The notes beneath the pieces are model-generated. The model was not told the DNA's origin. It was given only the letters and a program-made list of their open reading frames with translations, and searched no databases. Positions 1 to 11,455 of a DNA stretch of 64,000 bases are shown here, one piece after another. Position numbers and translations under genes: made by a program. The stretch comes from Monodelphis domestica (Eukaryota; Chordata; Mammalia; Didelphimorphia; Didelphidae): NCBI RefSeq assembly GCF_027887165.1, contig NC_077227.1, positions 78,312,988 to 78,376,987 on the forward strand, read 5' to 3'. Every line of letters begins with the position of its first letter. Position 1 is the first letter of the stretch.

Positions 1-626
1 AGCTACAAATGTAAAAGTAGCAGAACTGTCTGAATACCAAAGACATTGCATTTTTAGTAACGCCAACTTATTCAGTATCTGTACTCAGTGATTGCACTTA
101 TGTATTACCCAGAATACATCTGTAACAACCCAGCAATAATGACTGCAACAAAAGTATAGTAAATACGTCTACAAAGAGTATGATGTCATTATTAGAAGTA
201 GGTCTTTGTTTTTTAAAATTCTTCCTAGAAAAAATGCCAATAGCTTTTTGAACAAGAATACATGAACAAATACTTAACCAGATATAAAATTTCATCTACC
301 CTTCACCCAATACAAATCTGTTAGGTTAAAAAAAAAAAGGTTTGGTTTTCTTTACCCATGCACAAAGTCTTGATTAGTTTGGGGTATCTCTCTGGCTTAC
401 AACAGCATTTTTTTTTCAAAATTTAAAGAAAAATAGATTTTATAAAAGGAACTTTTATTGTTAAATCTAAATCTTCCTTATTTTAAGACAGAAATTGGCT
501 GTGTTTTCCATTGTCATTCTGTCTTACTGGAAGACACAATTGTGGACGCTGATTCATTTCTTAACAAATGCTACATTTTCAAGGAAAAAGGAATTATCAC
601 AAGGTATCTTTTCTACTTCTCATGAG
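1..626 (-). other. Probable 3' UTR part of the PCMTD1 retrocopy
   Basis: This AT-rich stretch follows the stop codon of the PCMTD1-like pseudogene on the minus strand and has no SINE, L2 or L1 signature I can recognise. The simplest reading is that it is the retrocopied 3' UTR of the same mRNA. No terminal poly-A tail is visible, so the retrocopy would continue past the left edge. This is inference from position; I did not recognise the UTR sequence itself. Confidence 0.5.
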
Positions 627-1384
<758 letters not shown>

Positions 1385-1761
1385 GATGATCTTCAAATTA
1401 AATTAATAATTTGAAAAACATTGGCAGAATGACCAGAATCAGTGTAAAGGAACTTGATTTGTTTCTCTTTCAAATGAACATTAAATAAAAAAAAAAAAGT
1501 TAATCCTGCCCCCTGCATCTCTCACTCACCCCTACTGGGTAGTGCAGCAGCTCCAAAACATCAGCCCAACCTACCACGTCACCCTCATCACCCACGTCAC
1601 CCACCACAACAGGCGGCCTCTCTGACCTTTACTTTTGAATTCAAACAGGGCACTCTCGTTTTGTCCTGCTGATCCTGTTTCTAATACAACCTTGTCTGCT
1701 AACTCCCAAGAGTTAAGCTAATTCCCAAGATTAAAATACATTCCCACCTCTTCTTTGTTTG
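1385..1761. other. Unassigned flank, possible 5' UTR of the retrocopy at its left side
   Basis: The first 50-100 bases upstream of the lost PCMTD1 start could be retrocopied 5' UTR. The rest, including an A-run near 1487-1498 and a CA/CCAC-rich patch near 1540-1610, shows no coding potential or repeat I recognise. Confidence 0.4.
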
Positions 1762-1775
1762 TTAAAATCTGTTTC

Positions 1776-2939
1776 AGGGGGCAGCTGGGTAGTGTTACAA
1801 GGGAATCACTTTAAAAGACTGATATATATTAATTTAAGGTCGCCCAGGAATCAGCTATGTAATTCCTAATTGAAAAACTCAAGTCAGCCGTCAGCCTTTT
1901 TTGGAGTTTAATTACAATAGGAGCAAGAAAGGAATTAGAGATATATATAGAGAGAGAAAGGGGAGAGAAGGGAATAGGGCTTAAATACCCCTTCTGTTTA
2001 GGCTGGGCCAAAAGGCCCAAGCCCTTAGATAGCTGGGGCAAAGAAAAGAGATCAGTCCCTATTACTCACGTGTCCAAAATGGAGAAACAGTCTCAGAGGC
2101 CCCCACCTTCAGCTTCCTTCAGAACAAGCTTCCTCAGAGCCCAGGAACCACACTGACCCAAAAACTCCACTCCCTCCTCGAGTCTCCAGACCCTCCTATC
2201 TTTAAGGAAACCATCCAAGTTCCTCCCCTCAGTTCTCCCATCTACCAATCACTCTTCATCAATTTCCCTGCCAATGGAGGCTCTAGCTTAACCCAGGACT
2301 GCCCAGAGGTTTCTGGCTTTTGCACATGTCTGTTGAAGGTCATATTTTCAAATGATTAAATCTTTGCTTCTTTGCTACAGCCCTTTCTAAATCCTGTTAA
2401 CCTGAGTAGGGTAGAGATTGGAATAATTAAATTTTGATCTAGGCTGCAGCCCTTACTCAATCCTATTAGGACTGAATAGGGTGGAGATTTATTCCAAGTA
2501 TCTCCATTGTATCAATTCTAAAATCAATCAAGACTCAAAGAAATTCCTGTTCTATGCTTAAGCATAGGTCAAAGTCCTTTCCATTGTTCAGCAAAGGGTC
2601 TCTGTCCTAAAGTAATCTTAAGAAGGGAAGAGGAAGAACCTCCCATGCCAATGGGATTCCCATTCCAATAGACTATCAGTAAGAAATTTTCCAAGTATGA
2701 AATATCCCAATGGTGAAATTTCCAACATTTATAAGTCTAAGGAATTTTGAGGTTTACAATAGCTCAGTGGATTGAGAGCTAGGCCTAGAGATGGGAGGTC
2801 CTGGGTTCAAATATGACCTCAGACACATCCCAGCTGTGTGACCCTGGGCAAGTCACTTGACCCCCATTGCCTATCCCTTACCATTCTTCTGCTTTGGAGC
2901 CAATACATAGTATTGAGGGAAGGCAAGGGTTTTATAAAA
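1776..2939 (+). repeat. tRNA-headed SINE (short type) split by an LTR, with 14-bp target duplication
   Basis: The SINE head (GGGGGCAGCTGGGTAG) ends at 1792. The body resumes at 2760 (TAGCTCAGTGGATTGAGAG) and runs to the AAGGGTTTT tail near 2930. The copy is bounded by identical 14-bp duplications, TTAAAATCTGTTTC at 1762-1775 and 2940-2953. This proves that both halves are one retroposed SINE and that the intervening LTR inserted later. The head resembles a tRNA with A and B boxes, and the 3' part is typical of CORE/RTE-tailed marsupial SINEs. The exact family name was not resolved. Confidence 0.93.
1793..2759 (-). mobile_element. Solitary retroviral-type LTR (copy A), 967 bp, inside a SINE
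   Basis: Read on the minus strand it begins TGTAAACC and ends TTGTAACA, the TG...CA ends of an LTR. It sits inside a SINE with TAG on both sides (1790-1792 and 2760-2763). Its U5-like end (bases 1803-1870, with CACTTTAAAAGACTGATATA) is shared with copy B at 34.9 kb. Its U3-like end (2620-2759) is alignable with the LTR at 47.0 kb, sharing the ATGGGAGG...CTTAAGA.T.CTTTAGG pattern. No gag, pol or env sequence adjoins it, so it is a solo LTR left by recombination. Family assignment needs a repeat library. Confidence 0.75.
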
Positions 2940-2953
2940 TTAAAATCTGTTTC

Positions 2954-3215
2954 TTTTTATGACTCAGTTCAGGTGCCATTTCCTCCATGATTTTTTCCCA
3001 GCTTCCTTAGCTTGAGTGTCTTTTTCTTTGCTTCCCTTTTTCCTTGGGCACTTTGATTGAATCTCATCATGGCCTCTGTCATGTTCTACTTTGTAGAGAC
3101 TTATTTGTAAAAGTATTTGAGCCTCACTTTTAAATTAAACATCTTAGAATCCTGGAGAGAATCATTTTTAATTGTTTATGAAATTCCTAGCACTTAGTGT
3201 AGTATCTTATAAAAA
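2954..3215 (+). repeat. L2 LINE 3'-end fragment
   Basis: Text such as CAGGTGCCATTTCCTCCATGA followed by a CTTAGTGTAGTATCTTA-type end resembles the L2 3' UTR, where a sample line reads 'agctcaaatgccacctcctacatgaag ... cagcgcttagcacagtgcctggcac'. It is degraded and has no ORF. Confidence 0.6.
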
Positions 3216-3284
3216 AATGATAACAACTGATGTTTACACGGGATTAAAAAAACAAAACAACAACCACCCTTACTTAAAAGCAAA

Positions 3285-3430
3285 GCAAAACTTTATTGAG
3301 GCAGAAGAATGATAAGGCAGTCCAGATTAAGTAATTTGTCCATTCACACAGCTAGGAAATATCTGAGGCCAAACCTGAACCCAGGACCTCCCATCTCTAG
3401 ACCTGGTTTTCAGTCCCCTGACCCACCAAA
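3285..3430 (-). repeat. Short-type tRNA-headed SINE, partial
   Basis: The minus-strand SINE core is recognisable (ATTAAGTAATTTGTCC..CACACAGCTAGGAAAT, CTGAACCCAGGACCTCCC, CATCTCTAGACC). The 3' tail half is diverged. It lies next to a second SINE in the same orientation. Confidence 0.75.
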
Positions 3431-3440
3431 AGGAGGAAAT

Positions 3441-3645
3441 TTTTTTTAAACCTTTATTTTCTGTCTTAGAGTTGATAATAAGTATCAGTTCTATGGCAGA
3501 AGGAGTAGTAAGGGTTAAGCAATTGGGATTAAGTGACTTGCCCAGAATCACACAGCTAGGATGTATCTGAGATCACATTTGAACCCAGGACTCCCCATTT
3601 CCAAGTCTGGTGCTCTGACTATGGAGGCACTTAGCTGTCTCTGTT
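3441..3645 (-). repeat. Short-type tRNA-headed SINE
   Basis: This is a near full-length minus-strand copy. It runs from the T-run and AAACCTTTATTTTCTGTCTTAG tail-complement through GACTTGCCCAGAATCACACAG to the head end GCACTTAGCTGTC. Confidence 0.85.
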
Positions 3646-4055
3646 TTCATAGGGTTTTGCTGAATATTTAAGGGAAGCCTGGATTGCACAGGATGAGGTT
3701 GTGGGCTTTTAAAGCACTCATGTGTTGGGATCAGGGATCCATGGACAAATTTAACACATTTTTGGTCAATTTCAGATGACAGCCCAGAATTCTTCTAGTA
3801 TTAAGTATTTACAGTTTTCATAGTTCAAGATCTGATTGGGGATTCCTCCCACATCAACTTAATAAGTTTGGAAAGAAATGAGTCTTTTAAATTGGGGCTT
3901 GCTGAGCTTTAGTTGAGAACTGAATGGCTCTCTCTATGGAGGGCAAAGCCGCCCATTAGCACCTAGTTAAGAAGGTTATGAGCATCTGATTAAATTTTCC
4001 AGCTTTCCAATTGAGTTTCTAGTGACTAGAGACAGTCCCAGATGAACTGATCATC
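3646..4055. other. Unassigned AT-rich stretch
   Basis: I see no ORF with coding features and no recognisable repeat here. Confidence 0.5.
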
Positions 4056-4165
4056 CCAAGGTAAGCTCCTTGAGGGCAGGAAGTATTTCATTATTGGCTT
4101 TGAATTCCCAGCTCGACACAAAGGGAATTTTGAGTAAGTGCTAATAAATGTGTTGACTTAAGGGA
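4056..4165 (+). repeat. L2 LINE 3' terminus
   Basis: GTAAGCTCCTTGAGGGCAGG followed by TTGAATTCCCAGC and TAAGTGCTAATAAATGTGTTGA is the classic L2 3' end (the 'ccttgagggcagg ... aataaatg.ttg' signature). Confidence 0.85.
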
Positions 4166-4793
4166 GTTGCCCCTCTGATGCCTCCTAAAGAAAGGACTTC
4201 AGAGATGGCTATCTCCTCCAGGGTGGCACTGTCCCTTGGAAGGATCAGATTGGTCAGAGGAGCCCTTCTCTTTTCACTAGCCTATAGGAGTCTTCACTGA
4301 CGTTTTGGAGATCACTTTGGACTTTTTCTTGTTGATTTCTTCTGGAGAGATCCTGCTAGTACAGCCATTGAGTCCTACCTCATTGTCTTACAGAAGAAGA
4401 AAATGGGACACAGATTGGTTAAGAGGTTGTCACAGATTTCCTGGACAGCACCAGCAGAGTGGGTTGTGGCATGTACCAGGAATAATACCTGATTCCCATA
4501 GGCTAGGCTAGTTTATCCCTGAAAAGGCTTGAAAGTTGTTCTTGAGATTTAATTGACTCAGGGAACCATGGCCTCAACTGTTGACAGGGTTTCCTAGGAT
4601 ATAAATATATTTGTTACCTTAAGTGCTTCTGTGGGAGCTGGAGATCCCTTTTATCCGTATCTGTGAAAGTACAGATATAAACCACCTTTGGATATTTATG
4701 AGGTGGGGTGGGGTGTAGCAGATGGAGACAGGGAGAACCTGGATCTGAATCCTGCTTTGGGATCATAGGAAAGCCACTTAATCTAGGTGGAGG
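4166..4793. other. Unassigned stretch
   Basis: No supported gene or repeat was recognised. Short open frames on both strands lack known motifs and are typical of chance. Confidence 0.5.
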
Positions 4794-5236
4794 GAACAAG
4801 TGTTTATTAAGTTCCTTCTATGTGCCAGGCACTGTACTAAGTGATTTACATAGATCATATTTGGTCTTCATTTGACCCTTGAGGAATTTGGGTGTTTTTT
4901 TTTTGTTGTTGTTGTTTCAGTCATATCCAACTCTTCAAGATTCCATTTGGGTTTTCTTGGAAAAGATGCTAGAGTAGTTTGCCATTTCCTTTTCCAGCTC
5001 ATTTATAGATGAGGAAACTAAGACAAATCGGGTTAAATGATGTGCCCAGGGTCACCCAGCTAGTACATGTCTGAGGACAAATGTGAATATAGAAAGATGA
5101 ATTTTTCTGACTCCAGGCTTATCTAGCTGCCCCTATAGTTAAGGAAACTGAGACAGAAATAAGTGAAGTGACTTGCCAAGCATCATACATCTAGTTAGTA
5201 TCTGAGGCCAGATTGAGCTCAGGTCTTCCTGACTCT
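4794..5236 (+). repeat. MIR-like SINE interrupted by a long-type SINE
   Basis: The left part (4794-4893, GTGCCAGGCACTGTACTAAG and a TTACATAGATCAT block) and the right part (5135-5236, AAGGAAACTGAGACAGAAAT..GAAGTGACTTGCC) are consecutive parts of a MIR/CORE-type SINE on the plus strand. A minus-strand SINE lies between them. Confidence 0.65.
4894..5134 (-). repeat. Long-type tRNA-headed SINE
   Basis: The minus-strand copy starts at GTTGTTGTTGTTTCAGTCAT (complement of the GACTGAAACAACAACAAC tail). It passes through the GGTTTTCTTGG, AGTTTGCCATTTCCTTTTCC and AGATGAGGAAACTAAG blocks and ends in the head complement CTTATCTAGCTGCCCC. Confidence 0.9.
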
Positions 5237-5237
5237 A

Positions 5238-5485
5238 TTGGGCAACTAGGTGGCACAATGGATACAACACTGAACCTACAGTCAGGAAGACCTGAGTTCA
5301 AAGATGGCCTTAGACACTTCCTAGCTGGGTGACCGTGGGCAAGTCATTTAACATTGTTTACTTCAGTTTCCTCATCTGTAAATGAGCTGGAGAAGGAAAT
5401 GGCAAACTACTTCAGTATCTTACCAAGAAAACCCAAATTGGAATCACGAAGAGTCAAGCATGTCTGAAAAACAACAATGCTTTCT
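5238..5485 (+). repeat. Long-type tRNA-headed SINE
   Basis: This is a full-length plus copy with head GGGCAACTAGGTGGCACAATGG, core CTGGGTGACCGTGGGCAAGTC, CTGGAGAAGGAAATGGCAAA, and tail GAGTCAAGCATGTCTGAAAAACAACA. Confidence 0.92.
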
Positions 5486-5776
5486 TCCCAGCACCTCCTA
5501 CATGCCTCAGTTTCTTCATCTGTAAAGTGGAGTCAGAGTCTATGATTTCAAAGGTCCCTTCCTTGTTCCTGTGACTTCTCAACATAAACTCTGGGTAGAG
5601 CAATATGAGCAAAAGGAAGAACACCCTCTGGGGTTAGCCCCAAGACTAGACCTGGTCCACGCAAACCCAGAACTCAGCATTGTAGCATAGACCACATAGA
5701 TATGTAGTCTTATTCATGGAGATATACCCATGTTGCAGATTCAGGGAAGTGGTGATGCCATAATTCAGTCCCAGGT

Positions 5777-6075
<299 letters not shown>

Positions 6076-6265
6076 ACCTTCCCCCTTAGAATTAACACTG
6101 TATAGTGGTTCCAAGGCAGGAAAGAAGTGAGGGACAGGTAATGAGGGTTAAGTGACTTGCCCAGGGTCACAAAGCTAGGAAGTATTTGAGGCCAGATTTA
6201 AAACTGGGACATCCCATTTCTAGGTCTGGCTCTCAATTCACTGAATCATCTAGGTACCCTATTTC
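6076..6265 (-). repeat. Short-type tRNA-headed SINE
   Basis: The minus copy carries ACCTTCCCCCTTAGAATTAA at its 3' tail side, GACTTGCCCAGGGTCAC in the core and TCTAGGTACCCT at the head side. Confidence 0.85.
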
Positions 6266-6620
6266 CCAGTTTTCTGATTCTCATTTCACTCCAGGGCAGT
6301 TGTCTCCCCATAGTACTAAACATTTTGGTTGAATCTTTTGCTTCATTGGCCTCATTTGTGAAGACTGCAAATGTTCTGTCTGCTATCAAGATGGACCACA
6401 GAAATGGGGTCTCTCAGGTCACTGGTGACCCAACAAAGCAGCAACAGTAGCACTCTGGAGTATTTTCTGCAGAGTCAGAGATCGTGTCAAATTTTGCTGT
6501 AAATTAGAATTTTGCCCAATACATTTAGAGAAGCACACATCTATTCTGGAGAGTGGGCATTCTTCCCCAGTGGTCTACATCACCTGAGACAACCGTTCAG
6601 GAAGTCTGATTCCTTCTGTT
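6266..6620. other. Unassigned stretch
   Basis: I see no gene or repeat I can name. Confidence 0.5.
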
Positions 6621-6995
6621 TCATTTATTTATTTATTTTTATTTTAATAACAAATTTCCACATAAGTTTTCCGAAGTGCTATGATCCAAAATATCTCCCT
6701 CCTTCCCTTTCCTTCCCCCTCCTGGTGCTGTCCAAAACATATTTCCATATGATTCATTTTTATAAGAAAATCAGCTTATAAGACCAAGACTCCCAAACAT
6801 ATGCCTCAATAAACAAGCGAAAAATTATATACTCTGATCTGCGTTCTGACTCCACCATTTCTTTCTTTGGAGGTAGATTTCATTCTTTGTCCCAAGTTGT
6901 AGCCCCCCATCGTGAGAGTGAAGAACTTGACACTAAAGTCCCTCTGAATTGTCCTGGATTCCTTCCGTTTAAGGGCTCTTCTGATAAATGACAGA
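6621..6995 (-). repeat. Old L1 3' UTR fragment
   Basis: The stretch begins with an A/T-rich TTTATTTATTTTTATT segment (tail complement). It then has the TTTCCTTCCCCCTCC polypyrimidine and the CCCTCTGAATTGTCCTGGAT block also found in the L1 3' UTR copies at 8.7, 15.3 and 17.0 kb (as complement). It is diverged and 5'-truncated. Confidence 0.65.
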
Positions 6996-7004
6996 GGATT
7001 ATTT

Positions 7005-7140
7005 GATTTGGTTCAATTAAGCAAGCATTTGTTAAGGAAACAGCATTTGCCAGACACTGTGCTAGGTGCTAAGGTTGGAGACAAAAATGAATTAGTTCCT
7101 GCCTTCCTTGTGTTTCTATTCTGCTGCAAGGAAAGTGTGT
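7005..7140 (-). repeat. L2/L3-type LINE 3' tail
   Basis: AAGCAAGCATTTGTTAAGG, GACACTGTGCTAGGTGCTAAG and GACAAAAATGAATTAGTTCCTG are the usual minus-strand signature of an L2/L3-related 3' end. Confidence 0.65.
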
Positions 7141-8217
7141 CGTAGACCACAGAGCATCCTATCCATGAGTTACTGTAGGGAGGCTCCCTCTGGTACTGGC
7201 AGATGAAGAGATAGATGATCCCCTACAAATCCTTCCCTCCTAAGTAAGTGGCTTCTCTCCTGCCCTCTACCCCTTTCAGCCTCTGAGAGCTCGACCATCA
7301 AAGTCAGTGAGGACCAGTGTCTACCCATTGCCTTGCTCCCACCTTAGATTCCCATAGAAGAGAATCCTTGAGGGTCTGGGGTGTGCTGTAGCAGAATGTC
7401 CCATACAGTGTTCACACATACAGCATGGACAGGCTGGCCCTTCCTGGCCTAATCTTCCTGGAAACCTCAGTTTCCTCTTTTGTATAATAAGTGGGTTTCA
7501 CCAGAGTTCCTCGTCTTCAATCTTATGCAGCGAGTATAGGCTTGAGAAGAGCAGAGCTAGAGTTTGAATCCAGATCTTGCCTCTGAAGAGTGTTCTTTCC
7601 CTATACTCGAATGCCTCTCATTCAAAAGCATCCATTCCTTTCCTTTTCCAGTATTTTTCTGGGGCTTCCCAAGTTACTTATAGTCCAGGACTCTGGTCTC
7701 TTTGAAGAATAATGGTAAATCGGCCCCAAACAGGCACAGATAATTAATTGTCCTCGATGCTTACAGTGGTCTCCAAAGATGGAAGAACAGCACGTGAAAA
7801 TAGAATGATTTAGGACTCATGCCTGTTTTCTCTTTGTGATTCATCCGGAGTCTGCTGCCACTAGGGAAAATGCTGAATCCTGATGTGGGAAAATGTAAAC
7901 TGGGTCATCGTTTCCTGGAGTGGATTTGGATGTAGCCATCTGACTGATAATCAGAGCACGGCCGCAGAGGTCCTGATCCTTCATCTGGGGAGGGAAGTCA
8001 TGAGTCAGAGCTGGAATAACCTGTCGTCTTATGGTAGGTCTGTGGCTTCTGCCTGGTTTTGAATTCCTTTCTGCCAAAACAATGGGTTGCTAGAGCTCTT
8101 TGGGTTACAAAGGTGCTAAACTTAAACTAGATGACTCCATACCAAATTGCCTTGAATCTAAACATACAAAACCGATGAGGTTCAGAGACATTATAGGTTT
8201 ATAATAAATGCTCATAG
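7141..8217. other. Long repeat-poor stretch without a supported gene
   Basis: I recognise no interspersed repeat in this kilobase. A 78-codon minus-strand frame (7841-8077) follows an acceptor-like CCCTCCCCAG at about 7993. It lacks a recognisable domain and a matching donor context, so I do not call an exon. Confidence 0.5.
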
Positions 8218-8380
8218 AGGGGGCAGCTAAGTAGTTTAGTGGATTGAAATTCTGGGTCCAAATCTGGTCTCAGACACTTCCTAGCTGTGTGACCCTTATT
8301 GCCTAGCTCTAACCACTCTTCTGCCTTGGAACCAAAACAGAGTCTTGATTCTAAGATGAAAGGTAAGGGTTTTTATCAAA
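8218..8380 (+). repeat. Short-type tRNA-headed SINE, partly deleted
   Basis: Head GGGGGCAGCTAAGTAGTTTAG, core CACTTCCTAGCTGTGTGACC and tail AGATGAAAGGTAAGGGTTTT are present. The CTGGGCAAGTCACTT segment is missing. Confidence 0.88.
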
Positions 8381-8454
8381 ACTTTTTTTTTGAAATGCTT
8401 ATAGAATTAAATCTAGGTGCCCTCCTACTCCTTGTTTTTATTCATTCATTCATT

Positions 8455-8835
8455 CATTTATTTTTTAGTTTTGGAAGATTTTACTTAATTAATTAATTTA
8501 GAATATTTTTCCATGGTTACAAGATTCATATTCTTTTCCTTCCCTCCTTCTAGTCCCCTCCTGTATCCAACATGCAATTCCATTGCGTTTTACATGTGTC
8601 ATTGATCAGGACCTATTTTTATAATATTAGTATTTGCACTAGTGATCATTTAGAGTCTACATCCCCAATCATATCCCCATCGACCCATGTGATCAAGCAG
8701 TTGTTTTTCTTCTGTGTTTCTGCTCCCATAGTTCTTTCTCTGGATGTGGATAGCGCTCTTTTTCTAAGTCCCTCAGAATTGTCCTGGATCGTTGCATTGC
8801 TATCACCAACAGCCCTAAGTATTTGAAGAATGGTT
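8455..8835 (-). repeat. L1 3'-end fragment (3' UTR)
   Basis: TTTAGAATATTTTTCCATGG, the pyrimidine tract near 8535-8565, TTTTACATGTGTCATTGATC and CCCATGTGATCAAGCAGTTG match, in complement, the 3' UTR of L1 copies at 15073-15652 and 16726-17348. Confidence 0.88.
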
Positions 8836-9221
8836 TTTTGCAAATGGATTTCATCATATTTTCGCGTTCAGTCCAGTTTGTTGTCTATCAGCTTGAGGGT
8901 TGATCAAGAGTTGGTAGGTGCCTCCTTCATTTTCACAGAATCTCAGCTTCCTAGTGACACAAGAATTCCCTCTACAATACAGTCATAGTATTCAGAGTCA
9001 TAGATTCAGAGATGGGAGGGATGGTAGAAGACCCCTGGCTTTGGTTTGAAGACCTCCAGTAGAGGGAAGCCATGACAGCCTGAAGTAGCCCATTCCACCT
9101 CTTCATTCCTTATACCGGTTTCTCTATACCTTCTACCCATTGTTCCTAGTTCTACCTTCTAAAGCCATGCAGAATCAGTCTATTTTCTTTCCTACATAAT
9201 GGCCCTTCAAGTCCTTATGTT

Positions 9222-9412
9222 TTTTTTTTAATTTAAACCTTTACTTTCTGTCTTAGTGTCAGTTCTAAGACACAAGTACGGCAAGTTCTAGTCAATTAAT
9301 TAAGTAACTTGCCTGGGGTTGCACAGCTAGGAAGTATCTGAGGCTAGATTTGAACCCAGGACTCTTGATTCCAAGTCTGACTGTCTATCCATTATGTTAT
9401 CTACCTGCCCCT
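9222..9412 (-). repeat. Short-type tRNA-headed SINE
   Basis: The minus copy carries TTAAACCTTTACTTTCTGTC, ACTTGCCTGGGGTTGCACAG, GATTTGAACCCAGGACTC and a head-side ATCTACCTGCCCC. Confidence 0.85.
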
Positions 9413-9427
9413 TTCATATTTCATATC

Positions 9428-9645
9428 CTTTTTTTTTCCTTTTAAATAACTCTTACCTTTCATCTTAGAATCGATACTGTAGTCAGCTCCAAGGTAGAAG
9501 GGCAGTAAGGACTAGGAAATGATGGTGAAGTGACTTTCCTAGGAGCTCACATCTCATCGAGGCCAGATTTTAACCCAGGTCCTCTCCATTCCAGGCCAGG
9601 CACTCTATCCACTTTGCTCCCTAGTTGCTCCCTCCATATTTTAGT
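9428..9645 (-). repeat. Short-type tRNA-headed SINE, diverged
   Basis: The minus copy carries AACTCTTACCTTTCATCTTAG, GCTCCAAGGTAGAAGGGCAG and CCAGGTCCTCTCCATTCCAG. It lies beside a TTAG/T-rich simple tract at 9645-9715. Confidence 0.8.
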
Positions 9646-9935
9646 TAGTTAGTCTTTTTTTTTTAGTTTTTAGTTAGTCTTTTTTTTTTTAGTTAGTTAG
9701 TTAGTTTTCTTTTCTCTTGGCTAAATATTTCCATTTACCCTCCCCCCCCCCTCCCGCTGATCCTCCTAGGCTATGGTCATGAGACCCTTCTGTACCCGAC
9801 CCTGGTCTTCCTCCTCCGACTGGATGTTGTCTGGCTGAGCAACGTCCTCCCCAAAGTGCGGCACCCAGAACTGAACGCGATGCTCCAGAGGTGGACTGAG
9901 GAGGCAGAGTGCGTCACCTTTCAGCCCTTTGGCCT

Positions 9936-10507
9936 CCCTCCCAACCCCCTACTACTTGCCAGGCTACTAAACTCGTTTATTTTTCTTCCTAAGCTGTGGG
10001 TGGAGGGTGAGGTTGCCTCTGATTTCACATTTTGGAGACAGGGAGAAAGGGAATGAAGAAGGCAGGGCTAATTGCTAGTTATTACTTGCCACCTTCACAT
10101 TTTTTTTCTTCCTTAAATCTTTCTTTTTTAGTTGAGTCACCACTCTTCCTTTTTTTTTTGGCCAATGATGAAACAAAACAAAATGGAATACAACTGTGGC
10201 AGATGTGGTGGTAGGGGTGGCCCGGTCCTCATCCCCATTATTTCAGGTGAGAGACTAGGAGGCAGAGAGGCACTTGTGAGTCTCTGAACGGTAAACCCAA
10301 AGGAGGTTTCCTTCGCCCGAATCCAGCAAGAGCAGAGTCACACTTGGGTTCTGCAGACCTGACGCCCTTGTCTCCCTTTGGAAATGTGTCTGGTCATTAG
10401 ATCGGGGCCTGGGGACATAGCACAGTCTTTAGACATATGTCAAATCAAGGGGTTCCCACTGCTCATGAACAGGACTTTTTAGGTCCTTTGTACCCAGGAA
10501 GCTTTGT
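9936..10507. other. Unassigned stretch
   Basis: No supported gene or named repeat was found. A moderately GC-rich patch precedes T-rich sequence. Confidence 0.5.
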
Positions 10508-10890
10508 AAAACATGGTGGTGGTTGTTTTTCAGGCATGTCAGACTCTCCATGACCCTATTTGGAGTTTTCTTGGAAGAGATACCGGAGTGACTTGCATTT
10601 CCTTCTCCAACTCATTTGACAGATGGAGAAACTGAGGCCAACAGGGTTAAGTGACTTACCTAGGGTCACACTACTAAGAAGGATCATTTAGGGTTTCCTT
10701 GGCAGAGATCCCAGAATGGTTTGCCATTTCCTTTTCTGGCTTATCTTACAAATGAGGAAACTGAGGCCAACAGGGTTAAGTGGCTTGCCTAGGGTCACAC
10801 AGCTAGTAAGGACCTGACGCTGGATTTGAATTCACAAAGTTGAATCTTTCTGACTCCAGGTCCAGCACTCTATCCATTGTGCATCCTTGC
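10508..10890 (-). repeat. Two adjoining long-type SINE copies
   Basis: The first unit (about 10508-10682) has GCATGTCAGACTCTCC, TTGGAGTTTTCTTGG and AACTGAGGCCAACAGGGTTAAG. The second (about 10683-10890) repeats GGGTTTCCTTGG, AACTGAGGCCAACAGGGTTAAG and ends TCCAGCACTCTATCC. The AAACTGAGGCCAACAGGGTT block is identical in both, which suggests a partial tandem duplication or two insertions of close relatives. Confidence 0.85.
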
Positions 10891-11094
10891 CACTTAACAA
10901 AGCTCTCCTAAAAGGAGGCAACACTTAATTAGTTCCTAGGGAGATATTTGCTACCTTTTAGGAAAAACTAGTAGTTCATGAGGAGAAACTGGGAAACCTG
11001 ATGTTATGGCATCTGGGCAGCAGTAAGACTGGGGTAAATCACTATAGTTGGGTCTTTTTTTTTTTTCTAAATTCTTCCCTTTTGGCTTAGTATC

Positions 11095-11295
11095 AGTGCT
11101 TTTATTTTTTAAACCCTTAGCTTTTTGTCTTACAATCAGTATTGTATATTGGTTCCAAGGCAGAAGAGCAGTAAGGGTGAGGCATAGGGAGATTGAGTGA
11201 TCTATCCAGAGCCACAAAGCTAGGTGAAATTTGAACCCAGAACCTCCCATCTCTAGACCTACCTCTCAATCTACTTTGCCACCTAGCTGCCTCTT
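11095..11295 (-). repeat. Short-type tRNA-headed SINE
   Basis: The minus copy carries TAAACCCTTAGCTTTTTGTC, TGGTTCCAAGGCAGAAGAGC and a head side TTGCCACCTAGCTGCC. Confidence 0.87.
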
Positions 11296-11455
11296 TACTA
11301 TCATTTCTAAGATAGAAGAATGGCAAGGGCTAGACAATCAGAGTAAAAGGACTTGCCCAGAGTCACAAGCTAGAAAGTATCAGGGGTCAGTTTTGAACTC
11401 AGGTTCTCCTGACTCGAGGCCTGACTCTATCCACTGAGATACCTGGCTGCCCTGA
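11296..11455 (-). repeat. Short-type tRNA-headed SINE, truncated
   Basis: It starts inside the tail region (ATTTCTAAGATAGAAGAATGG) and ends CACTGAGATACCTGGCTGCCC. It is directly adjacent to the preceding SINE. Confidence 0.82.

Larger units (their letters stand above)
9000..9935. repeat. CR1/L3-type LINE 3'-end remnant, interrupted by two SINEs
   Basis: The left part (about 9095-9215, CTACCCATTGTTCCTAGTTC..GCCCTTCAAGTCCTTATG) and the right part (about 9765-9935, CCTCCTCCGACTGGAT..GGCACCCAGAACTGAACGC..GATGCTCCAGAGGTGG) read like the two ends of a known CR1/L3-related 3' segment. Minus-strand SINEs separate them. Orientation and family are from memory of such repeats. Confidence 0.5.

Noticed and set aside
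7841..8077. Possible exon on the minus strand after CCCTCCCCAG
   Set aside because: No recognisable domain, no neighbouring exon and no donor evidence. Left as unassigned.
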